DNA of 64,000 nucleotides from Streptomyces sp. B21-083. GTDB taxonomy: Bacteria > Actinomycetota > Actinomycetes > Streptomycetales > Streptomycetaceae. The position numbers were made by a program, and so were the translations under genes. Location: the NCBI RefSeq assembly GCF_036898825.1, contig NZ_JARUND010000001.1, positions 2,046,001-2,110,000 of the forward strand, read 5' to 3'. Below, in pieces: positions 10,341 to 19,727 of the stretch; position 1 is the first letter of the stretch, and each line of letters begins with the position of its first letter. Under the pieces are notes generated by a model. That model was not told the origin of the DNA. It did no database searches and saw nothing but the letters and a program-made list of their open reading frames with translations.

Positions 10341-11271
10341 ACTGCCTGTACAAGATAGCCGACCGCTCAGCGGTGCCCACCACACACTCGAAAATCGTGC
10401 GCCCCTCCTGGGTTCCCACCACCTTCAGGGCTCCGTCCCCCTCGTCCGTCGAGTCGATCCAGGTGGGCAGGTCCAGCTCGGCGAACTGATGGAAGGTCGT
10501 GTCGAACGACACCGGTGTCCGTCGGCTGCCCGGGCCCGTTCGCGCCAGCGCGGCCTGCCGGGCGGCCTCAAGGAGCAACATGCCCGGTATGTGATCGAGA
10601 GGATGATCAAAGAAAACAGCATGACCGGTATCAACCCGCAACTGCCAGTTACCGTCGCTCTGTTGGGGCAGCGCCAGGACCACGTCCGCCGCCGAGTCCC
10701 GGCCCACGTCGGCGGCCGGCAGGCCCGGCGGCAGGGGCAGCGGCGTCACGGTGTCCGCGGTACGGCCGCCGCGCAGTCTGCTGAAGACGGCGCCGCTCGT
10801 ACAGGTGAAGGCGACGTCGGCGTGTGCGACCTGTTCGCCGTCCAGCCGTACGTCGGCCTCGTAGCGGGCCGAGACCAGGCGCTTGCCTCGATAACGGACG
10901 TCGGAGAAGGTGATGTCGACGACGGGTTCGGCCGGGACCGGTCCCACGCCCAGGTGCTCGGCGAACGTGGTGATCCGGAACTCCTGGAGCACGAACTGGT
11001 GGTCCAACGGCACCTCGTACTCGGTGTGGTTGAGCAGGGTTCCGGCCTGCCGTACGGTCTCCACGACGAGCAACGGATCGTATGCCGTCCGGTCCGGCGA
11101 CACGTGTAAACAGTGGACGCGCGGCCACTGCGCGGAGACGTTGAAGCGGTCGGTTTCCGTGCGGGTCCAACCGGTCGGGAACGTCTCCGCGATCGCCGCG
11201 CGATGCACGAGTTGACGCGGAACACTCGCCGTCATGGTTGGGGTTTCGGCAGACTGCGGTACTGGAAGCAA
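10339..11271 (-). CDS. AfsA/ScbA family gamma-butyrolactone synthase homologue, TTA codon
   Basis: A 310-residue protein with two AfsA hot-dog repeats. The N-terminal repeat includes LVHRAAIAETFPTGW, DPLLVVETVRQAGTLLNH and the DHQFVLQEF region. The C-terminal repeat carries NWQLRVDTGHAVFFDHPLDHIPGMLLLEAARQA, the family's most conserved block. AfsA-type enzymes condense a beta-ketoacyl thioester with dihydroxyacetone phosphate to start autoregulator synthesis. The TTG at 11271 has AGGAG five bases upstream and keeps the usual N-terminal extension before VPRQLVHR; an ATG at 11235 lacks a ribosome site. Codon 55 is TTA (11107-11109), predicting bldA dependence. It is divergent from the receptor gene at 11495. 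Confidence 0.9.
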   Translation of the reverse strand: MLPVPQSAETPTMTASVPRQLVHRAAIAETFPTGWTRTETDRFNVSAQWPRVHCLHVSPDRTAYDPLLVVETVRQAGTLLNHTEYEVPLDHQFVLQEFRITTFAEHLGVGPVPAEPVVDITFSDVRYRGKRLVSARYEADVRLDGEQVAHADVAFTCTSGAVFSRLRGGRTADTVTPLPLPPGLPAADVGRDSAADVVLALPQQSDGNWQLRVDTGHAVFFDHPLDHIPGMLLLEAARQAALARTGPGSRRTPVSFDTTFHQFAELDLPTWIDSTDEGDGALKVVGTQEGRTIFECVVGTAERSAILYRQ

Positions 11272-11335
11272 TGTCTCTCCTCGGTCCCCCGTTATGGCGT
11301 GGCAGACAGAAAGGCGCCCGCTTCGTGAGCGATAG

Positions 11336-11361
11336 AGTACGAGGCGACCGGTTTGTTTTCA
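11336..11361. promoter_or_regulatory. Possible receptor half-site in afsA/receptor divergent promoter
   Basis: On the minus strand the sequence reads AACAAACCGG followed by TCGCCTCGTAC. The first half matches the usual ARE half-site (ACAAACCGG); the second half is poorly symmetric. Its position between the AfsA homologue and the divergent TetR gene is where receptors normally bind. Confidence 0.4.
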
Positions 11362-11494
11362 ACGAGATCAGTCGGTCCGGCCCTATGATCGGCGAGTTCC
11401 GGCGCAGCTGACGGCACGCTGTCACGCATCGGCACGGCACCACATTCGGCACTGACAAGGACACCGGCCAACTGGGCGCCAGGGAGGGGCTCTT

Positions 11495-12151
11495 ATGGCG
11501 AAACAGGAGCGCGCCATCAGGACGCGCAGGGCGATCCTGGAAGCCGCGGGCGCGGTTTTCGACGAGCACGGCTACACCTCCACGACCATCTCGATGGTGC
11601 TGGAGCGGGCCGAGGTCACCAAGGGAGCCCTGTACTTCCACTTCCCCTCCAAGGAATCACTCGCGCAGGCGGTGCTCCACGAGCAGGTGCCCTTCGGCAG
11701 TGTGCCGACGCAGCCCTGCAAGCTGCAGGAGATCATCGACATGACGTTCGTGGTCGGCCAGCGGCTGCTGACCAACTCCCTGCTGCGGGGCAGTGTGCGG
11801 CTGGCGGTGGACCAGGAGACACCGAACCACGTCGATCACTCGGAGCCCTTCCGGCAGTGGTCGGACCGGCTGACGTCCCTGATGGAACAGGCCCGGGGGC
11901 AGGGCGAGTTGCTGCCCACGGTGGATCCCCCGGAGACGGTGGACCTGCTGGTCGGCGGCTTCACCGGCATCCAGCTGATGTCGCGGGCGATGACCGACCG
12001 GGCCGATCTCGGCCACCGGCTGTCGGTGCTGTGGGCGCACATCCTGCCGAGCATCGCGGTGCCGGGACTGCTGCTCGGCCTCGACAGCAGGGCTGACCGG
12101 GGTGCCCGGGTTCTCTCCTCGATCGACTCCCTCGACCTGCGGGCGTCGTGA
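11495..12151 (+). CDS. ScbR/ArpA-like gamma-butyrolactone receptor, TetR family
   Basis: A 218-residue TetR protein. The N-terminal HTH (about residues 6-52: RAIRTRRAILEAAGAVFDEHGYTSTTISMVLERAEVTKGALYFHFPSKE) is nearly identical in pattern to ArpA/ScbR receptors. The C-terminal domain (LLRGSVRLAVDQ, PFRQWSDRLTSLMEQARGQGELLP) is the ligand-binding half of that family. A strong AGGGAGGGG sits six bases before the ATG. It is divergent from the AfsA homologue, the classical arrangement of a butyrolactone receptor that represses its own synthase. No TTA codon was seen, unlike the other TetR gene here. Its stop overlaps the GTG start of the next gene (GTGA), so the two are translationally coupled. 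Confidence 0.9.
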   Translation: MAKQERAIRTRRAILEAAGAVFDEHGYTSTTISMVLERAEVTKGALYFHFPSKESLAQAVLHEQVPFGSVPTQPCKLQEIIDMTFVVGQRLLTNSLLRGSVRLAVDQETPNHVDHSEPFRQWSDRLTSLMEQARGQGELLPTVDPPETVDLLVGGFTGIQLMSRAMTDRADLGHRLSVLWAHILPSIAVPGLLLGLDSRADRGARVLSSIDSLDLRAS

Positions 12152-13014
12152 TCCTGCTGACCGGCGCGACCGGCACGGTCGGGCGCCTGGTGGCCCGGCG
12201 TCTTCCCGCCGCCGAGCCGGTACGGCTGCTGGCCCGCGACCCCGCCCGCGCCGCCGCCCTCGTGGGTGCGCACGCCGAGGTGGTGGGCGGTGACTTCGAG
12301 GACCCCGCGAGTCTGCGCCGGGCGCTGACCGGCGTACGGTCGGCGCTGCTCGTCACCGTGAATCCGCTGACGCACGCCCACGACGAGAACTTCCTGACGG
12401 CCGCCCGCGCCTCGGGAGTCGGGCACATCGTGAAGCTGACCACCCTGTCGGTGACCGAGCCCGACGCGACCGACCTGGTCACCCAGTGGCAGCGGGAGAA
12501 CGAGCGGCTGCTGCGCGCCTCGGGCCTGTCCTGGACGCTGCTGCGACCGCGCGCCTTCATGTCCAACACCCTGGGCTGGGCCGGTTCGATCCGGGCGGAG
12601 GGCGTGGTGCGGAGTTCGGACGGCACCGTCCCCACCGCGGCGATCGATCCGCGGGACATCGCGGATGTGGCGGTACGGGTGCTCACGGACCCGGAGAGTC
12701 ACACCGGAAGGGCGTACGCGCTGACCGGGCCCGCGGCAGTAACCCCGATGGAGCAGACCGAGATCCTGGGCGAGTTGCTGCACCGCCCTCTGGAGTTCGT
12801 GGAACTGACAGATGATCAGGTACTGACCGGGCTGCTCGCGCGCTACCCGGAGCCGGTGGCCCGTGCCCTCGCGGAGAGTGCGGCGCGCGGGCGACACGGG
12901 TCGAAGGGGCAAGTGGAGCCGTCCGTCACGGAGTTGCTCGGACGGCCCGCGCGCGGGTACCGGGAGTGGTCGGCGGAGCATCTGGCGGAGTTCGGCGGCC
13001 CGGCGGCGCGGTGA
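12148..13014 (+). CDS. NmrA-like NAD(P)-binding protein, probably butyrolactone pathway
   Basis: A 288-residue Rossmann-fold protein. The N-terminal dinucleotide motif is GATGTVG (MILLTGATGTVGRLVARRL), followed by LLARDP for the adenosine phosphate and a conserved HIVKLTTLSV strand. It resembles NmrA/atypical short-chain dehydrogenases, which often lack a classical YxxxK. The GTG start overlaps the receptor stop by four bases, so it is cotranscribed with the receptor. Similar genes accompany AfsA/receptor pairs in other Streptomyces and are thought to act late in autoregulator synthesis, but the reaction is inferred here. A strong bidirectional terminator follows. Confidence 0.8.
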   Translation: MILLTGATGTVGRLVARRLPAAEPVRLLARDPARAAALVGAHAEVVGGDFEDPASLRRALTGVRSALLVTVNPLTHAHDENFLTAARASGVGHIVKLTTLSVTEPDATDLVTQWQRENERLLRASGLSWTLLRPRAFMSNTLGWAGSIRAEGVVRSSDGTVPTAAIDPRDIADVAVRVLTDPESHTGRAYALTGPAAVTPMEQTEILGELLHRPLEFVELTDDQVLTGLLARYPEPVARALAESAARGRHGSKGQVEPSVTELLGRPARGYREWSAEHLAEFGGPAAR

Positions 13015-13038
13015 CGAGCATGGGGCTGGACATACGAC

Positions 13039-13078
13039 GGCGGGCCGGCCGGCGTCCATCCACGCCGACCGGCCCGCC
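13039..13078. terminator. Bidirectional terminator
   Basis: A 17-pair GC-rich stem with one mismatch (GGCGGGCCGG...CCGGCCCGCC) and a six-base loop CCATCC lies between the convergent NmrA-like and subtilase genes. Confidence 0.8.
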
Positions 13079-13148
13079 CGTTTCCGTCACGCCGTCAGTT
13101 CGACTGAACCGACGGATGGTTCGGCCCCAGGGGCCGGCGATCGGAAGC

Positions 13149-14954
13149 TCAGAAGGTGAGCTTCCAGCCGTTGATCCTGCCGGTGTCCGAGGACGCCACG
13201 TCCTGGACGCGCAGCTTCCAGGTGCCGTTGGCGGTCTCGCTGGAGGCGTCCACCGTGTACGTGGTGTTCACGTTGTCGGCGGAGTCCGAGGTGCTGGAGG
13301 CCTTCAGCGGGTAGGTCGTGCCGTCGGGCGCCACCAGGTTGATGACCAGGTCACCGCGGTAGGTGTGGGTGATGTCGACGCCGACCTGGAGGGCCGAGGG
13401 GGCGTTGCCGGTCCGGCCGCTGACGGCGATCGAGGACTCGACGGCCGCGCCGTTGTCCGGGACGGAGACAGCGGTGCTGGAGGAGAAGACGGTCCCCGTC
13501 GTGCCGCCACCGGTGCTGCCGCTCACGGCCTGCACCGTCTTGGTCGCGTCGGCCAGACCGGCGCCGCAGCCGCCCGAGCAACTCCCCGGCAGAGCACGGG
13601 CGTTGCTCTTGATGGCCGTCTCGATCTGCGCCGGGGTGAGCGAGGAGTTCGCCGACTTCATCAGTGCGACCAGGCCCGCGATGTGCGGGGTGGCCATGCT
13701 GGTGCCCTGGTAGTAGGCGTACGACTCGGTGGACGGCGTCTTCGCGCCGGAGTTCAGCGTGGAGAGGATGCCGTTGGCGTTGCCGGTGCTCATCTCGCCG
13801 CCCGGGGCCGAAATGTCCACGACGGAGCCGAAGTTGGAGTACGAGGCACGGGCGCCGGTACGTCCGGTCGCGGCGACGGTGATGACGTTGTTGCAGTTCG
13901 CCGGGTTGGAGGTGGAGGCGTTCGCGTTCTCGTTGCCGGCCGCGACGACCACCGTGGTGCCCCGGTTGACCGCGCCGGTGATGGCGCTCTGGGTCGCCGC
14001 GGAGCAGGCGCCGCCCCCGCCGAGGCTCATGTTGATGACCTTGGCGACGTTGGTGTTGGCCGGGACACCGGAGACGGTGCCGCCGGACGCCCAGGTGATG
14101 GCGTCGATGATGTCGGAGTCGTAGCCGCCGCACTTGCCGAGCGCGCGGACCGGGGAGATCTTCGCGTTGTACGCGATGCCCGCGACACCCTTGCTGTTGT
14201 TGGCGACGGCGGCGATGGTGCCCGCGACGTGCGTGCCGTGCCAGGAGGAACTGCTGCCCTGGGTCTGCTCGCACTCACCGGCGGCGTACCAGTCGCCGGG
14301 GTCGGCCGGGTTGCTGTCGCGGCCGTCGCCGTCCACGGAGACCGCGGTGTCGGCGATGAAGTCGTAGCCGCCGACGATGTTCGCGGCGATGTCGGAGTGC
14401 GTGACGTAGCCGGTGTCGATGACGGCGACGGTCACGCCGGTGCCGGTCGCGGTGGTCCAGGCGCCCGGGACGCGCATGCCCGCGGCGGCCTCGAAGAGGT
14501 CCCACTGCTTGGCGTACTCGGTGTCGTTCGGGTCCGCCATGGGCTTTTTCAGGCGGTCAGGCACGACGTAGGCGACCTGCGGGTCGGCCTTGTACTCGGC
14601 GATGACGTCGGCGACGTCCGTCTTGCTGAGTTCCTCGCCCAGGTCGACGAGGGCGGCACCGGTGCCGAGGCGGCGCTGGAAGTCCAGGTTCTCGCCGGCC
14701 TCCTTGCCCTTGGCTACGGCGTCGGCGTCGGCGGCCTGGTTCGACGTGGCTTCGGCGGCGCCTGCCTTGTAGCCGACGATGAGTCGCTCGGCCGGAGCGG
14801 CGACCGTCTGCGCGGCGGCGTCCAGGGTGGCGGCGGGGGCGACGGGCTCCTGGGCGACGGCGACCGACGTGGTGGCCGCGGCCACCAGGGCCGCGGAGAC
14901 CGCGGCGACGGATATCAGCTTCCGCCCCGTGACACGGGTGGGTGAGGTACGCAA
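13149..14954 (-). CDS. Secreted subtilisin-like serine protease with P-domain
   Basis: A 601-residue secreted S8 peptidase. A signal peptide (RKLISVAAVSAALVAAATTS, likely cleaved after AVA at about 35) precedes an I9-type inhibitory propeptide (LIVGYKAG to VAYVVPD, about 58-132). The catalytic domain follows with triad Asp 180 (VIDTGYVTHSD), His 239 (SWHGTHVAGT) and Ser 419 (GTSMATPHIAG). A proprotein-convertase P-domain closes the C-terminus (about 485-601: SVPDNGAAVES, THTYRGDLVINLVAP, NGTWKLRVQDVA). The TTG at 14954 preceded by GAAAGG is preferred; the frame is open to 15122, but an earlier start would bury the signal peptide. It is divergent from the LPMO gene, suggesting a role in polymer degradation outside the cell. 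Confidence 0.9.
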   Translation of the reverse strand: MRTSPTRVTGRKLISVAAVSAALVAAATTSVAVAQEPVAPAATLDAAAQTVAAPAERLIVGYKAGAAEATSNQAADADAVAKGKEAGENLDFQRRLGTGAALVDLGEELSKTDVADVIAEYKADPQVAYVVPDRLKKPMADPNDTEYAKQWDLFEAAAGMRVPGAWTTATGTGVTVAVIDTGYVTHSDIAANIVGGYDFIADTAVSVDGDGRDSNPADPGDWYAAGECEQTQGSSSSWHGTHVAGTIAAVANNSKGVAGIAYNAKISPVRALGKCGGYDSDIIDAITWASGGTVSGVPANTNVAKVINMSLGGGGACSAATQSAITGAVNRGTTVVVAAGNENANASTSNPANCNNVITVAATGRTGARASYSNFGSVVDISAPGGEMSTGNANGILSTLNSGAKTPSTESYAYYQGTSMATPHIAGLVALMKSANSSLTPAQIETAIKSNARALPGSCSGGCGAGLADATKTVQAVSGSTGGGTTGTVFSSSTAVSVPDNGAAVESSIAVSGRTGNAPSALQVGVDITHTYRGDLVINLVAPDGTTYPLKASSTSDSADNVNTTYTVDASSETANGTWKLRVQDVASSDTGRINGWKLTF

Positions 14955-15375
14955 GGGCTTGCCTTTCGGGGCCGTACTCCGCACGGCGGGGGCAGCGAGG
15001 AGTGGCGGGATTCGCTTCGTCGTCGAAGCGGCGGGGGGTGCGGTTCGAAAAGCGGCGCGGCGGCCGGCCAAGCGCGAGCGGCCCGTTCCGGGGTTACCTG
15101 TGGGGCGGCTGTGGTGGAACATTAGGCAAAGAGAAGGTCATCCGGATACAGGGGAAACCCTCGATCGGTCCGGTTCCCCACCCTTGAACGCCGGAAACCG
15201 ACCCTGTACGACGGCCAGTTGACCGGGTTGGGCGGGTTGGGTGAGTTGCGCGGACCGTCGGCGCCGCCCGCCGGTTGAACGCGGGCCGTCCGTTTCGCGT
15301 ACTGCCCGAAAGCAGGCCTGTTCCTCGGGTCGGCCCGCAGCAGCTCTGTTCCCCCTGGTCGAGGAGACGTCCCGG
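14955..15375. promoter_or_regulatory. Divergent promoter region of protease and LPMO genes
   Basis: A 421-base gene-free interval. It holds the G-run motif at 15225-15241 and, at 15139-15150, CATCCGGATACA, a 12-mer also present at 9490-9501 upstream of the DUF89 gene. No conserved gene was found. Confidence 0.5.
15225..15241 (+). other. G-quadruplex-forming motif
   Basis: GGGTTGGGCGGGTTGGG: four runs of exactly three G with loops of two, one and two bases. It lies on the plus strand between the divergent protease and LPMO genes, 134 bases before the LPMO start. Confidence 0.5.
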
Positions 15376-16356
15376 ATGATCGCCCACCGCCGCACTCTCC
15401 CGGCCGCCGTACTCGCGGGGGCCGCCGCCTTCGCGGCACCGCTGTTGCTCACGTTGTCGGCGGCGGGTCCGGCTCAGGCGCACGGTGCGCCGACGGATCC
15501 GGTCAGCCGCGCCTACGCCTGTTCCCCCGACGGCGGCAGCCTGGCCACGACCGCGGCCTGCCGGGCGGCGGTCACCGCGAACGGCGGTGCGCCCTTCACC
15601 TTCTGGGACAACCTGCGGGTCGCGAACGTCGACGGCCGGGATCGCGCGGTGATTCCCGACGGCCGACTGTGCAGCGGCGGCCTGCCCGACTACCGGGGAC
15701 TCGACCTGGCCCGCGCCGACTGGCCCTCGACCGAGCTGACGCCGGGTGCGCGGCTGACGATGACGTACCGCTCGACGATCCCGCACACCGGCACGTTCAA
15801 GATGTTCCTGACGAAGCCCGGGTACGACCCGTCCGGCTCGCTGAAGTGGTCCGATCTGCCGGACCGGCCGTTCGCCGAGGTCAAGGACCCCGCGATGACG
15901 GGCGACGCGTACCGCATCAGGATGACGCTGCCGTCCGACCGGACCGGCCGCCATGTCCTGTACACGATCTGGCAGAACTCCAGTACGGCGGACACGTACT
16001 ACTCGTGCTCGGACGTGGTGTTCCCGGCTGCGAAGGGCAATGCCGACGGCTCGGATGGCACCGGCGGCTCGGGCGCGTCCGCACCGACGGCCACCGCTTC
16101 GGCCGCTGCGCGGTCCGGCTCGGCCAATCCCAGCGCTGCGGCGAAGCCGGCCGAGCAGCCGGCGCGGGCCGCGGGGACGCAAGAGGCGGCGGAGTCCGCC
16201 GACTCCGCCGCCCCACAGGCCGCGGGCACCGTGGCCGGCGCGCCGGTGGCGTCGACCACCGACGATGCCGGGCCGCGGCACAGAATCGCGGGCGCCGCCG
16301 CGGCTGTGCTGCTCGCCGCGGTCGCCGCCATTGTCCTACGTCTGCGCCGACGGTGA
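15376..16356 (+). CDS. AA10 lytic polysaccharide monooxygenase with C-terminal membrane anchor
   Basis: A 326-residue copper enzyme of the AA10 (CBM33) family that oxidatively cleaves chitin or cellulose. A signal peptide ends at AQA; cleavage exposes His 36 (HGAPTDPVSRAY), which with His 137 (TIPHTGTFKMF) forms the copper histidine brace. The catalytic domain runs to about residue 230 and ends VLYTIWQNSSTADTYYSCSDVVF. An Ala/Ser/Pro-rich linker follows, then a hydrophobic helix (about 302-322) with a basic tail RLRRR. There is no LPXTG sortase motif, so the protein is probably held in the membrane rather than released, which is less usual for the family. The ATG at 15376 follows GAGGAG. Confidence 0.9.
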   Translation: MIAHRRTLPAAVLAGAAAFAAPLLLTLSAAGPAQAHGAPTDPVSRAYACSPDGGSLATTAACRAAVTANGGAPFTFWDNLRVANVDGRDRAVIPDGRLCSGGLPDYRGLDLARADWPSTELTPGARLTMTYRSTIPHTGTFKMFLTKPGYDPSGSLKWSDLPDRPFAEVKDPAMTGDAYRIRMTLPSDRTGRHVLYTIWQNSSTADTYYSCSDVVFPAAKGNADGSDGTGGSGASAPTATASAAARSGSANPSAAAKPAEQPARAAGTQEAAESADSAAPQAAGTVAGAPVASTTDDAGPRHRIAGAAAAVLLAAVAAIVLRLRRR

Positions 16357-16375
16357 ACACCGTTGGCGCAGACGT
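16338..16375. terminator. Strong bidirectional terminator overlapping LPMO stop
   Basis: A long hairpin (ACGTCTGCGCC...GGCGCAGACGT) of about 17 pairs including one G-T pair has a GAAC loop at the LPMO stop codon. It separates the convergent LPMO and secreted-protein genes. Confidence 0.8.
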
Positions 16376-16389
16376 TCATTGACGGTCCG

Positions 16390-17790
<1,401 letters not shown>

Positions 17791-18522
17791 ATGGCTTCGT
17801 CCTCGGACGCCTCGTCGTCCGCTGGATCCAACCCCGAGCAGCCAGGAAGCGGTAACGCATCCGATGGCGCCGGGGCCACGGGATCCACCAACGTGTCCGA
17901 ATTCTTCGAAGGTGCCGGAAAGGGCACCGAACGACGCGGGCGGGTCCGTGGGCGCCGCGCCGCCGTGATGGCGGTGCCGGCCACCCTGGTCGCCGCCTCA
18001 CTCGCGGTCCTCACCGCGCAGGGCGCCCTGGGCGTCCAGTTCGCCATCTCCGGCATGCCCTTCACGGTCACCGCCACAGAGATGAACGGCACCGGTTTCG
18101 AGCAGTTCGGCGCCCTCGACCACATGATCAAGGACAGCCCGAACGAGGGTGACACCGGCGGCCAGGTCCTGGTCATCACCACGGCGATCAAGAACGCGAC
18201 GATCACCAAGCTGTGCCAGAGCGTCGACCTCGGTGGCATCAACCTGCTGATCAAGGCGGGCGGCAACGGCACTCCGGTGTCCGCGACCGACCTGACGCTC
18301 GACGGCACCGAGCAGTCGGGTGACGCGTCCTTCACCAACATCGAGATCGGCAACGACGCCAGCACGCTCAGCAAGGCGGGCGTCCAGGGTCCGGCCGGCG
18401 TCTTCAGCCAGCAGGCGGACAGCGTCCGCATCGCCAACCTGCGGTCGACCAACTACGCCACCACCGCAGCCGTGTTCAAGCTGCCCGGGCTGAAGCTCAG
18501 CTTCAGCTCGTCGGGTTGCTGA
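17791..18522 (+). CDS. DUF6230 family membrane/exported protein
   Basis: A 243-residue protein. A Ser/Gly-rich cytoplasmic N-terminus (about 50 residues) is followed by RRGRVRGRRAAVMAV and one hydrophobic helix (ATLVAASLAVLTAQGALGVQF, about 68-88), then an extracytoplasmic Thr/Ala/Gly-rich domain typical of DUF6230. The ATG at 17791 has GGGAG seven bases upstream; an in-frame GTG at 17749 is less likely. The stop overlaps the next start (TGATG), so it is coupled to the DUF6114 gene, a pairing frequent in Streptomyces. Function unknown; the GTAAC-rich upstream region suggests envelope or developmental control. Confidence 0.85.
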   Translation: MASSSDASSSAGSNPEQPGSGNASDGAGATGSTNVSEFFEGAGKGTERRGRVRGRRAAVMAVPATLVAASLAVLTAQGALGVQFAISGMPFTVTATEMNGTGFEQFGALDHMIKDSPNEGDTGGQVLVITTAIKNATITKLCQSVDLGGINLLIKAGGNGTPVSATDLTLDGTEQSGDASFTNIEIGNDASTLSKAGVQGPAGVFSQQADSVRIANLRSTNYATTAAVFKLPGLKLSFSSSGC

Positions 18523-19055
18523 TGTCCGGCGTCGAGCAAGAGGGGGTGGGGCCCGCCTTCAGAAACTGGCGGGCCCACCGTCCGTTCGTGGGCGGGCTGC
18601 TGCTCACCCTGGGCGGGGTGGAGATCCTCGTCACGATGAAGGTCTCCCTGAAAATCGTCGTGCACCTGGGTATGCAGGGCCTGGCAGGCTTTCTGCTGCC
18701 GGCGCTGATGGTGGTGGTCGGTCTGTTGATCCTCTTCAACCCCGCGCAACGCCTGTTCTACTCGATCGTCGGCATCATGCTGACGCTGGGCACCTGGGTC
18801 ACCTCGAACCTCGGTGGCTTCTTCATCGGCCTCGCCCTGGGCGCCGTGGGCAGCTGCATGGCCTTCGGCTGGCTTCCCGACCAGGAACCCCGGGTCAGCC
18901 GCAGCCAGCGACGCGAGAACAAGAAGCAGGGCAAGGCCACCATGGAATCCACGGAGGCACCGGTGGCGGACGACGGTCAGGAAGACGGCGAGGGCAGCCT
19001 GCGCGGCTCGATGCGCTCCTCGACCGCCGCGTCCCCCTCACACCTGACGACATAG
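18522..19055 (+). CDS. DUF6114 family integral membrane protein
   Basis: A 177-residue protein with about four membrane helices (FVGGLLLTLGGVEILV, IVVHLGMQGLAGFLLPALMVVVGLLILF, LFYSIVGIMLTLGTWV, GGFFIGLALGAVGSCMAFGWL) and a charged cytoplasmic C-terminus. It is translationally coupled to the DUF6230 gene and probably forms a complex with it. The 3' end overlaps the convergent peptidase E gene by 79 bases, which is sizeable. Function is unknown. Confidence 0.85.
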   Translation: MSGVEQEGVGPAFRNWRAHRPFVGGLLLTLGGVEILVTMKVSLKIVVHLGMQGLAGFLLPALMVVVGLLILFNPAQRLFYSIVGIMLTLGTWVTSNLGGFFIGLALGAVGSCMAFGWLPDQEPRVSRSQRRENKKQGKATMESTEAPVADDGQEDGEGSLRGSMRSSTAASPSHLTT

Positions 19056-19717
19056 GCACCCCTGCCCGGCAGCTCCGCGACTGCCTCGACGAGTTCGGTC
19101 CCTCGGTACACGAGACCGACCCCGCCGTCGGTGCAGTGCGTGGTGGGCAGGGTGCCGTCGGCGACAAGCCGGTGGACCAGCGGGCGGCGGCCCGCGTCGC
19201 TGTCGTAGTGCACCCCGTTGCCGTACGGGAGGAAACCCAGCGCGTCGGTGAGCGGCCTCAGTTCGGGGCCGAAGGAATCGGTGGTGCCCCCTCTGAACCA
19301 GCAGAGGGAGCCCGCACTCACCCCGCTGAGCGCCACGCCTGACTCCCAGGCGCGCCGCATGATCCGGTCGAGGCCGTGCACCCGCCAGACCGCCAGCAGA
19401 TTCGCCACCGAACCACCCATGACCCAGACGACGTCCTGGTCGAGCACAGTGCCCTCGACGTCGTCCAGGTTGGGCATGGGGAAGAGGTGCAGCGGCGTGA
19501 GGTCGAAGCCCGCGACCCGGGCGGCCTCACCCATCCTGGCCGTGACGTGCTCGGCGTCCCCGATCGCCGTTCCGACGTACAGGACGCGTGGTCTGCGGCC
19601 GTGGACCCCGGAGAGGTCCACGGCGTGATGGACGAGGGCGTCGAACGACACCGTGGTCCGGCCGCCGGTGCGGTGTCCGCCCGAGGTCGCGAGGATGGTC
19701 GGTTCGGAAGCGGCCAT
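18977..19717 (-). CDS. Peptidase E (S51) family protein
   Basis: A 246-residue protein with the class I glutamine-amidotransferase-like fold of S51 dipeptidases. The nucleophile elbow is GVSAGSLCWF (Ser in SAGS), preceded by VVWVMGGSVANLLAVW and followed by the conserved Asp/His regions (YGNGVHYDSDAGRRP, PTTHCTDGGVGLVY). PepE enzymes cleave N-terminal Asp-Xaa dipeptides; the relatives of this sequence common in actinobacteria are less characterised. ATG 19717. It is convergent and overlapping with the DUF6114 gene, and ten bases from the TatA-like stop on the same strand, so it may be cotranscribed with that gene. Confidence 0.85.
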   Translation of the reverse strand: MAASEPTILATSGGHRTGGRTTVSFDALVHHAVDLSGVHGRRPRVLYVGTAIGDAEHVTARMGEAARVAGFDLTPLHLFPMPNLDDVEGTVLDQDVVWVMGGSVANLLAVWRVHGLDRIMRRAWESGVALSGVSAGSLCWFRGGTTDSFGPELRPLTDALGFLPYGNGVHYDSDAGRRPLVHRLVADGTLPTTHCTDGGVGLVYRGTELVEAVAELPGRGAYVVRCEGDAAVEERIEPRRLPSPSS

Positions 19718-19727
19718 GCCGATGCTC

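Noticed and set aside
12966..14945. A 659-codon open frame on the plus strand opposite the subtilase gene
   Set aside because: It is Gly/Arg/Asp-rich with no domain and lies over a gene with a complete catalytic triad; high G/C content makes such antisense frames common.
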